From DATFYP01 sp035626235 (lineage in GTDB: Archaea; Thermoproteota; Nitrososphaeria; Nitrososphaerales; Gagatemarchaeaceae): a stretch of 64,000 bases of DNA. The stretch lies in assembly GCA_035626235.1 (NCBI GenBank), contig DASPOB010000019.1:19571-83570 (forward strand). Direction: 5' to 3'. The notes below the pieces were generated by a model. That model had not been told where the DNA came from and made no database searches. It saw only the letters and a program-made list of their open reading frames with translations. Positions 58,466 to 64,000 of the stretch are shown in pieces. The stretch's first letter is position 1. Each line of letters starts with the position of its first letter. The position numbers and the translations under genes were made by a program.

Positions 58466-58740
58466 CCTCGAAGAGGTACGTTCTCCTGGAAGCCGACGGC
58501 GAAGTCGCCCCGGGTGAATGGGAAGACTTCGCCCGGGCTCTTGAACCAAGGTTTGGCAAGCTCAAGGCGATACCCCTGAAGGGCAATCGCAGGGTCCTGG
58601 TGGTCAGGACAAACAACGAAGCCGCACCCCGCATGAGGGAATGCGTCGACCTTCGCGTGGGGGAAAGGAAGGTAAAGAGTATTCTGACATCGGGCTCCAT
58701 AGGTAAGCTCAAAAGACTAGCAGGCCGAAGCGAAGCGTGA
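58462..58740 (+). CDS. rnp2: RNase P protein component 2 (Pop5 homologue)
   Basis: 92 residues. K-R-Y-V-L-L-E at the start, V-L-V-V-R-T-N-N-E-A-A-P in the middle and the Pop5 end I-L-T-S-G-S-I-G-K-L-K-R. Partner of Rnp1 in RNase P. There is no ATG, GTG or TTG in frame at or before the conserved N terminus. CTG 58462 overlaps the upstream TGA (CTGA) and follows GGAGG by seven bases. A second clear CTG-start case. Confidence 0.88.
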   Translation: MTSKRYVLLEADGEVAPGEWEDFARALEPRFGKLKAIPLKGNRRVLVVRTNNEAAPRMRECVDLRVGERKVKSILTSGSIGKLKRLAGRSEA

Positions 58741-58744
58741 GACG

Positions 58745-59122
58745 ATGTCGAAGTTCCTGAGCGACGACTACTTTGGCCAGCTCCAGGGGTTGCTCGTCGG
58801 AGATCAGAAGTGGGCAGAGAGCACCAAGGGGCTGAGGACCAGCATAGCCTTCAACGCAACCGACGTGGGGCAGTTCTTCGTCCTAGGAGTGGACAACGGT
58901 GTCTCCACTGTCCAGAGAGCCGCTCCAGGGACGCAGGCGGAATTCGCCTTCGAAGGAACCTACGAGTCGTGGGCAAAGGTCGCAAAGGGGGAGGTCGACC
59001 TGCAGGCCGCCGTGCTCAAGGGACAGCTCAGGTTCCGGGGGTCGATAACGAAGATTCTCATGTACAAGGACAGGTTCATGAGGATAGCCGAACTGATGAA
59101 TCAGATTCAGACAGAGTTCTAG
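58745..59122 (+). CDS. SCP2 sterol/lipid-carrier domain protein
   Basis: 125 residues, single SCP2-like domain: hydrophobic pocket strands, with G-T-Q-A-E-F-A-F-E-G-T-Y-E-S-W and V-A-K-G-E-V-D-L-Q-A-A-V-L-K-G-Q-L-R-F-R-G. Likely binds a lipid or acyl group. ATG 4 bp after rnp2. The neighbouring acyl-CoA dehydrogenase is convergent. Confidence 0.8.
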   Translation: MSKFLSDDYFGQLQGLLVGDQKWAESTKGLRTSIAFNATDVGQFFVLGVDNGVSTVQRAAPGTQAEFAFEGTYESWAKVAKGEVDLQAAVLKGQLRFRGSITKILMYKDRFMRIAELMNQIQTEF

Positions 59123-59177
59123 CGACGCCCAAGCGTATGAGCCGGCGGCCTCCAAGTGGGTCCCGGGCGCCTTGGCT

Positions 59178-60314
59178 TCACCGGAGGAGTTCTCGCGACA
59201 GGATGTACCTCTGGACCTCGGATGTCCCTTCCACGATGTCGAGGATCTTGGCGTCCCGAAGATACCTCTCAACCGGGTAGAGCTTGCTCACCCCGTACCC
59301 GCCGTGAATCTGAATCGCCCTCTCGCAGACCCACACCGCGGTCTCGCTCGCGAAGTACTTGCACATGGCGGACTCCTTGGTGTACTCCTGCCCCGAATCG
59401 TGTAAAGTGGCAGCCCGGTAGGTCAGAAGCTTGGCTGCCGCAATCCTGGTAGCCATGTCAGCGATGAGGAACCGCGTGGCTTCGAACCTGGCCAGCGGCT
59501 TCCTGAAGACCGTACGGGACCGCGCGTAGGCCAGGGTCCCGTCGAGGGCCGCCTCCGCGATCCCCACGGCGGCCGCGGCCGCCCCGATTCTGGACTCGCT
59601 GAGTATCGACATGGCGATTAGGAACCCGTCCCCCTCGTGCCCAATGATGTTCGAGCCGGGGACCCTGCAGTCATCGAAGACGAGCTCGGCAGTGCCGGTC
59701 CCTCTGGCCCCCATCACTTCGAGCCTCTGGCCGACCCTGAATCCGGGCGTCCCCTTCTCCACCAGGAAGGCGGTGATTCCAGCGGCGCCGTCCTCCGTCG
59801 TCCCGGTCCGCGCGAAGAGGACCAGGAGGTCGGCGTGCATCCCCTGGGTGATGAACATCTTTGACCCATTGACAAGGTAGGATTCCCCTTCCTTGGCGGC
59901 TCTGGTCGCTATCGCCGCGGCGTCGGATCCGGCGTTCGCCTCGGTCAGGCAGTAGGCGCAGATGACTTCCCCCTTCACGAGGCGTGGGATGTGCGTCTTC
60001 TTCTGCTCATCCGACCCGAACCTGGCGAGCGCGTTCCCTGCGAGGCCGTTCTGGACTCCAAGCAGGAAGGCGGCGGAGAGGCTCGACTTCGCTATTTCCT
60101 CGCCCACGATGACGGACCCCATGAGGTCGAGGCCGAGCCCGCCGTACTCCCGGGGCATGTTGAGGCCGAAGAGACCGTACTCTCCCATCTTCTTGGCAAG
60201 CTCAAAGGGGTACTCGTCGGACTTGTCGATCCTTTCGGCAATCGGTTGAATCTCGCGTGCGGCGAACTCCCTCGCCCACTTCTGAATTTCTGCGTACTCC
60301 GGCTTGACGCGCAC
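59178..60314 (-). CDS. Acyl-CoA dehydrogenase
   Basis: 378 residues. E-Y-G-G-L-G-L near 63; A-Y-C-L-T-E-A-N-A-G-S-D (FAD/substrate signature); Q-I-H-G-G-Y-G-V and the catalytic Glu region I-V-E-G-T-S-E-V-Q-R at the end. GTG 60314 (M-R-V-K-P-E-Y) gives normal length and lies about 55 bp from an AGTTAAGTG box; GTG 60368 would add 18 atypical residues. Suggests fatty- or amino-acid oxidation. Confidence 0.92.
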   Translation of the reverse strand: MRVKPEYAEIQKWAREFAAREIQPIAERIDKSDEYPFELAKKMGEYGLFGLNMPREYGGLGLDLMGSVIVGEEIAKSSLSAAFLLGVQNGLAGNALARFGSDEQKKTHIPRLVKGEVICAYCLTEANAGSDAAAIATRAAKEGESYLVNGSKMFITQGMHADLLVLFARTGTTEDGAAGITAFLVEKGTPGFRVGQRLEVMGARGTGTAELVFDDCRVPGSNIIGHEGDGFLIAMSILSESRIGAAAAAVGIAEAALDGTLAYARSRTVFRKPLARFEATRFLIADMATRIAAAKLLTYRAATLHDSGQEYTKESAMCKYFASETAVWVCERAIQIHGGYGVSKLYPVERYLRDAKILDIVEGTSEVQRYILSRELLR

Positions 60315-60368
60315 CTCAGGAAAACTGCTGATTCGAAACCACCTATTTTCAACCAGTTTCAGAGTCAC

Positions 60369-60678
60369 TTAACTCTTGGCCCGGGCCGAGGTGTAGCTCT
60401 CCTGCTCCCTGCAGACAATCGTGACGCTGAACCGGGCAATCCAAACGCTATCGGAACGGCTCGCAGAGGCGCGCGCTAACTCATCGAAATAGGCGCGCTT
60501 CTGCTTTCTTTTTTTGGTCAGACTGGGACGGCGTTATCCTCATGCGTATCGGTATCGTCGCGAGATCATCATCCCAGACCGCCTTCACACAGCCTACGTT
60601 TAAGTCTAGAACTCCGTTGCTACCTTGACCAGACCAGATCTTAAATCGCCTGGATTGACCTCCTGGCCGTTGCCTGAG
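60369..60678. other. Intergenic region with promoter-like boxes
   Basis: No gene is supported. It marks the start of an AT-richer patch. CTTAAATC at 60641-60648 is about 35 bp before ATG 60679, and TTTAAGT near 60602 is a second box. A T-rich run (60504-60515) could act as a terminator of some plus-strand transcript. Confidence 0.4.
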
Positions 60679-61256
60679 ATGGTCTGCTTTGAAGACAGAG
60701 GAAGCATGCTAGATGCTCCGATAGATGTCGTCTGGGACTTCATCCAAGACCCCTCCCGCCTTCGGTCAGACGACCCAAATTCGTCCGTTATACTAGCGTC
60801 TTCGGTGACTATCCGGTTCGATACGACCTAACGGAAAGAGACAATGAATTCCTTGATTCAGGAAGACGGCCACAGGAACCTACCCACACTATCACCAACG
60901 ACACCCCATGGCGCATTCTCAAGCAGTGGGATGGCAAGCAAGAACTAGCCAGCAGATACCGCGCGTCAATCTCTTTCCTATACCCACAACAATTGGTAGA
61001 GGCATTCGAATCATCTATGGGAAGGATGAACGAACCTCCATCATTAGAACCTCTCACAAGAAAGCGCCTGAAGCTACTTTGCGAACTCGCTAGGATCACC
61101 GACTTGCCCATTTCTATGCTAATTCACCAGACCGACGACGATGCGGCAAGAACGCTAGATCGTTTCCACCTTCCAGAGCCTGTCTACACACCCCACAAGG
61201 CCATCGTTCACAAACCTGACGGCACAATTGATACTATCGAAAGCTTTGAAACGTGA
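60679..61256 (+). pseudogene. Frameshifted SRPBCC-like gene or two fused remnants
   Basis: The first 34 codons (M-V-C-F-E-D-R-G-S, then D-A-P-I-D-V-V-W-D-F-I-Q-D-P) look like the start of an SRPBCC/START-like domain. Near 60780 this frame loses coding character and soon stops, while another frame becomes protein-like (F-V-R-Y-T-S-V-F-G-D-Y-P-V-R-Y-D) and stays open to TGA 61256. A one-base indel would join them to about 192 residues. The second half has no recognised family. Sequencing error is an alternative. Confidence 0.5.
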
Positions 61257-61273
61257 GTGGGCCCTGGTTGACC

Positions 61274-61537
61274 ATGAAACGCACAATCACAATTACCATT
61301 GTTGTAATCACCTTGCTTGTGTTCTTCTTTGCCCCCTTCATCCCTACCACGACGGCAAACTTCGGCGGAGGGCCTGACTACACCGCCCTTGTATCACCTT
61401 CGTTCGCTCTCTTTCAATGTGGGGATTTCATCGGCCATGCTGGGATACAGGTGCCAAGTGGTTCCACTGTTCCCCCAGGGCCTATTCACCCCTGGTCCTC
61501 GTTCTGGAACTGCGATTACCCCCGCTTCAATTGGTAA
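61274..61537 (+). CDS. Small secreted protein, hypothetical
   Basis: 87 residues. Signal peptide M-K-R-T-I-T-I-T-I-V-V-I-T-L-L-V followed by a Pro/Gly/Phe-rich mature part with two Cys (F-Q-C-G, W-N-C-D). ATG 61274 is preferred to GTG 61253, which overlaps the preceding stop. No family recognised. Confidence 0.5.
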   Translation: MKRTITITIVVITLLVFFFAPFIPTTTANFGGGPDYTALVSPSFALFQCGDFIGHAGIQVPSGSTVPPGPIHPWSSFWNCDYPRFNW

Positions 61538-61597
61538 TCCAAAAGCTCAGCCCGCCGAGCGACGCAGAAAGCGGACTTAGTAGCCGCACAAGGAGAA

Positions 61598-61870
61598 TCA
61601 GGTAGAACCAGAAAGATTAGACAAAGGTCTGAATCTCAGGATGACAAAGAGTATACCTGCAAGCATTAGAAAGGCAAGCGATAGAACCCCTAATTCGGTG
61701 TAAAGGGGACCCATCCAGACGTAAGTGCCGTTGATGTAGTAGGCATGGTCACAATTTGGTATACTAACTGGACAAGAGCCATTGTCCTGTTCGCTCACCG
61801 TTAGACTCCCCACTCCGAAAGAGAGTCCTAACGCCAACAAGACCGTAACGAGGATGGCCCTCTTTCGCAT
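61598..61870 (-). CDS. Small exported/membrane protein, hypothetical
   Basis: 90 residues. N-terminal signal helix (I-L-V-T-V-L-L-A-L-G-L), a short outside loop with two Cys (S-C-P-V-S-I-P-N-C) and N-G-T, and a second membrane helix (L-A-F-L-M-L-A-G-I-L-F-V). In the AT-richer accessory patch. No family recognised. Confidence 0.5.
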   Translation of the reverse strand: MRKRAILVTVLLALGLSFGVGSLTVSEQDNGSCPVSIPNCDHAYYINGTYVWMGPLYTELGVLSLAFLMLAGILFVILRFRPLSNLSGST

Positions 61871-62227
61871 CGGATATCTCCTATCCTAGATACTCAGGCC
61901 TGTAATGCGTCTAGTCGTGAGAAAGACTGTCCGGTCGTGCAAGAGACCTCAGTGAATCCAGAATCCGGATAAGACTTTAGTAAAGCCCGACCAGACACTG
62001 GCCGAGAACATTGACCGACGGCGAAAGACCAACGGATACGCAAGAGCGATTCCAGAATGAGACAGCCTACTCTAGCCACTGCGTAGATACAACAACGTAT
62101 ACGTATTACGAACGCCTTCCCTGTCATAGCGCCCCTCTTTTCCCTAAGGTTAGAGGGTGAGGGCGACGAGACTTAGTCAAACAGCTTCCCTTGACACTTA
62201 TTACGAACAGGAACTCCCCTTGCAACG
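61871..62227. other. Intergenic gap, about 360 bp
   Basis: I see no gene here. A 77-codon minus frame (61894-62127) has no protein-like composition. The right end holds ACTTATTAC (centre about 62200), a plausible TATA box for the ribbon-helix-helix gene. Confidence 0.4.
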
Positions 62228-62410
62228 TTGGCCAAGACAGTGAGGGTCCACGACGATACGCACAAGGCTCTGAAGCGGCTGAAGGCCAAGAGAAGGAGCA
62301 GAAGCATCGACGAGGTGATCCGGGACATGATCAGGGCCTCCACTGGCTCCTCGGTCGGGGAGAGGGAATCCAGGGGAGAGACAGAACTGACATCCTACGT
62401 CAAGTCTTGA
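62228..62410 (+). CDS. Ribbon-helix-helix (CopG-like) DNA-binding protein
   Basis: 60 residues. M-A-K-T-V-R-V-H-D-D-T-H-K-A-L-K-R-L-K gives the beta strand and first helix of an RHH fold; S-I-D-E-V-I-R-D-M-I gives the second. Could be a VapB/RelB-like antitoxin or stand-alone regulator; no toxin gene is adjacent. Leaderless TTG. Confidence 0.75.
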   Translation: MAKTVRVHDDTHKALKRLKAKRRSRSIDEVIRDMIRASTGSSVGERESRGETELTSYVKS

Positions 62411-62454
62411 CCCAACATAGAAATACGAACTTCCAAGAGGGTCTGTTTCGACAC

Positions 62455-62601
62455 ATGGCAAAGTTCGATGGGATAATAGGAAAGGCGCTTCTGACGGTCA
62501 CCGAAAAGGAGAACGAACTGACGCTGGTGTTCGCAGACAACAGATACCTTTTCGTCAGCCTGGAGAACGGGAAGCTGAAGTCAGACAGCGTCCCCGAGTG
62601 A
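62455..62601 (+). CDS. Small hypothetical protein
   Basis: 48 residues: M-A-K-F-D-G-I-I-G-K-A-L-L-T-V then L-T-L-V-F-A-D-N-R-Y-L-F-V-S-L, probably a small beta structure. ATG about 31 bp after a GAAATACGA box. Clean frame, but too short for family assignment; does not look like a toxin. Confidence 0.5.
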   Translation: MAKFDGIIGKALLTVTEKENELTLVFADNRYLFVSLENGKLKSDSVPE

Positions 62602-62604
62602 CAG

Positions 62605-63258
62605 CTATTCCTTATCGAGTATCTGCACTTCGCAGGCTCTGCCGACAAGCTCCTTGAACCTCTCGGCGTCTGCCCGCGAGCCGACGATCTCCCCGAAGTG
62701 CATGGGAACGGCGACCTTGGTCTTCATGGCCTTGACGGCCCCCGCCGCTTCGTCCGGGGTCATGACGTACGTCCCGGAGACCGGGAGAAACGCGACGTCG
62801 GCCGCGACCGTCTTCATCTCTGGGGTCGCATCGCTGTCGCCGGCGTGGTAGAACCTAACGCCGTCAAGGGTCACGATGTACCCGACCCGCCCGTCTTCCC
62901 TGGGGTGAAATACCTTGCCGGGAGCGCGGAACTTGTTGATGTTGTAGGCCGGGATTGTCTCCACAGTTAGCCCCTTCACCATGGTGCCTGACCCGGGCTC
63001 GACGAGCACCTTCTGCGACTTGAATCCTCGCAGCTGCTGCTCGCAGATCTTCGGCGCCACGATAGTGGTCGACTCCCCGCTGAACCGTTTGATGTCGTCT
63101 TCGCTAAGATGGTCGAAGTGCTCGTGGGAAATGAGAAGAACGTCGGCCTTGTAGTCCCCTTTCGCCTTGAAGGGGTCCAGGATGACGGTCCTAGATCCCT
63201 CCAGGACGAATGAATCATGCCCTAGCCAATGGATCTTGATGTCCTTGTATGTCCACAA
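62605..63258 (-). CDS. Metal-dependent MBL-fold hydrolase (UPF0173-like)
   Basis: 217 residues. I-H-W-L-G-H-D-S-F at the N terminus, metal site I-S-H-E-H-F-D-H, Y-H-A-G-D-S-D and P-M-H-F-G. This is the UlaG/UPF0173 type. Substrate unknown. Follows psmB by 13 bp on the same strand. Confidence 0.88.
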   Translation of the reverse strand: MWTYKDIKIHWLGHDSFVLEGSRTVILDPFKAKGDYKADVLLISHEHFDHLSEDDIKRFSGESTTIVAPKICEQQLRGFKSQKVLVEPGSGTMVKGLTVETIPAYNINKFRAPGKVFHPREDGRVGYIVTLDGVRFYHAGDSDATPEMKTVAADVAFLPVSGTYVMTPDEAAGAVKAMKTKVAVPMHFGEIVGSRADAERFKELVGRACEVQILDKE

Positions 63259-63271
63259 CCCCGCGTCCCTC

Positions 63272-63901
63272 TTAGAGGCCCAACGACTCTTCCTTTATCC
63301 CGGACCGGTCTACCGTCATGAGGTCTATTCCGTTTCCGCTCATGGCGTCCCGCGCGATGGCGGCCTTGATCGAGGACAGGAGCAAGTCTCGCGCTTCCTT
63401 TTGGGTGATGGACGTCGAATAGCCCGCCTCCACAACCCCTATCGCCGTCTCCTCTCCGGTGCCCACTGTCGCGTACTGGTCTGAGATTACGCTACCGAGG
63501 GGGTCAAGGACGTACACCACTGGCTTCTGGCCGACGCCTCCTAGGATGACCTGCGTTAGCAGGGGGGCGTACCGGTTCTGGAACATCAGCGTTGACATCA
63601 GCTTTGCCACTGAGTTTGGTCTCATGGGCTTGCGCGACTCGAGCTCCTTCAGTTTCGAGTAGACGGAGACTTCCCGCACTAGGTTCTGCATGTCGGAGAC
63701 CATCCCCGCGCAGACCGCCCCTACGTTGTCGGTCACCTTGAAGACCTTCTTCCCCGACTTGCTTCGCACGAAGCTCCCGAGGACTATTCTCTTTTCGGCT
63801 CCGAGGACGACTCCATCCTTGTAGGCTATTCCCACGGCAGTCGCGCCCGGCATGAACTGCTCGTATGACAACTGGATTCTTCGCCGAGCGGCAAGTTCCA
63901 C
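63272..63901 (-). CDS. psmB: 20S proteasome beta subunit, probably non-catalytic
   Basis: 209 residues. Beta-type body: V-L-D-P-L-G-S-V-I near 130 and A-R-D-A-M-S-G-N-G-I-D near 186. The N-terminal junction reads P-G-A-T-A-V-G-I; active subunits have G-T-T-x-V-G, with Thr1 after the Gly, so Ala occupies the nucleophile position. Many TACK archaea carry two beta genes, one inactive. GTG 63901 is used; TTG 63871 is an alternative given a CCTAAAAAGG box at 63901-63910. Confidence 0.88.
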   Translation of the reverse strand: MELAARRRIQLSYEQFMPGATAVGIAYKDGVVLGAEKRIVLGSFVRSKSGKKVFKVTDNVGAVCAGMVSDMQNLVREVSVYSKLKELESRKPMRPNSVAKLMSTLMFQNRYAPLLTQVILGGVGQKPVVYVLDPLGSVISDQYATVGTGEETAIGVVEAGYSTSITQKEARDLLLSSIKAAIARDAMSGNGIDLMTVDRSGIKEESLGL

Positions 63902-63917
63902 CTTTTTAGGCGTTGTG

Positions 63918-64000
63918 TCAGGAAACGGGACTGACGGTCACGAGATAGGCGTCGCCCTCTTCAACGTAGGAGAAGTTGCACCCGGTGAATACCCTGGCTA
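63918..64000 (-). CDS. Partial gene at right edge, unknown
   Basis: Last 27 codons of a minus-strand gene: T-G-C-N-F-S-Y-V-E-E-G-D-A-Y-L-V-T-V-S-P-V-S. Beta-strand rich. Too short to assign. Ends 17 bp before the proteasome gene and may share its transcript. Confidence 0.5.
   Translation of the reverse strand, partial: ARVFTGCNFSYVEEGDAYLVTVSPVS

Noticed and set aside
61894..62127. 77-codon minus frame
   Set aside because: No start signal, no family, composition not protein-like.
62228..62601. Toxin-antitoxin pair from the RHH gene and the next 48-residue gene
   Set aside because: The second protein does not resemble any toxin fold I know, and each gene seems to have its own promoter.
1..64000. 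CRISPR arrays, insertion sequences, rRNA genes, prophage
   Set aside because: No spaced direct repeats, transposase motifs, terminal inverted repeats or rRNA signatures were found; the Thr-rich gene repeats are coding.

Overview
This window is a piece of an archaeal chromosome. It has archaeal/eukaryotic-type ribosomal proteins (eS1, eS4, eL15, eL19, eL32), both small RNase P proteins Rnp1 and Rnp2, KEOPS subunits Kae1, Bud32 and Pcc1, a group II chaperonin, FEN-1, an archaeal RecJ-type DHH protein, PTH2, diphthine synthase and a 20S proteasome beta subunit. The sequence is GC-rich with tightly packed genes. The gene set fits a TACK archaeon, and I lean towards a heterotrophic Thaumarchaeota/Nitrososphaeria-like lineage. 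That lineage call is inference: there is no 16S rRNA here, and a Bathyarchaeia-like organism is not excluded.

Layout. 1-7.9 kb: the distal half of the S10/spc ribosomal operon on the minus strand, from uL22 to uL15 and including rnp1. It starts from its own promoter, without uS19 or uL2 upstream. 7.9-9.7 kb: an unexplained stretch and a Thr-rich surface protein. 9.8-16.7 kb: two complete, divergent succinate dehydrogenase/fumarate reductase operons (A-B-C-D leftwards, A-C-D-B rightwards). 16.7-22.9 kb: a SUF iron-sulfur assembly cluster (sufC, sufB, sufD, Rieske, sufS, sufU), which presumably serves the neighbouring Fe-S enzymes. A shared dyad lies before sufC and sufB. 23-33.5 kb: small membrane proteins, the thermosome, an ornithine-cyclodeaminase-family enzyme, a DUF371/mevalonate-decarboxylase-like operon, an SDR, a HEAT protein and transsulfuration enzymes. 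33.7-36.1 kb: a tRNA-Lys with two introns, a diphthine synthase-DUF357 fusion, an HTH-FAD synthase fusion and a translin. 36-48.6 kb: a transporter, nucleases (FEN-1 and an Hjc-like protein), metabolic enzymes, aEF1-beta, a geranylgeranyl reductase, PTH2-TruD and eL15. 48.6-59.1 kb: information-processing operons (YchF; uS15-RecJ-Pcc1-SerRS-eS1; Kae1-Bud32-HAM1; a COG1325-like protein with Rnp2 and SCP2). 59.2-64 kb: an acyl-CoA dehydrogenase, an AT-richer accessory patch with a broken gene and small orphan proteins, then an MBL hydrolase and a proteasome beta subunit lacking the catalytic threonine.

Gene-expression signals are consistent. Many operon-first genes have a TATA-like box centred about 24-30 bp before an ATG, GTG or TTG, which suggests leaderless transcripts. 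Internal genes have GGAGG-type ribosome sites and 1-4 bp stop/start overlaps. At least two conserved genes (uL15 and rnp2) have no ATG, GTG or TTG at their proper N terminus and seem to start at CTG behind a good Shine-Dalgarno. Several others look the same. Three divergent gene pairs appear to share one TATA element read in both directions.
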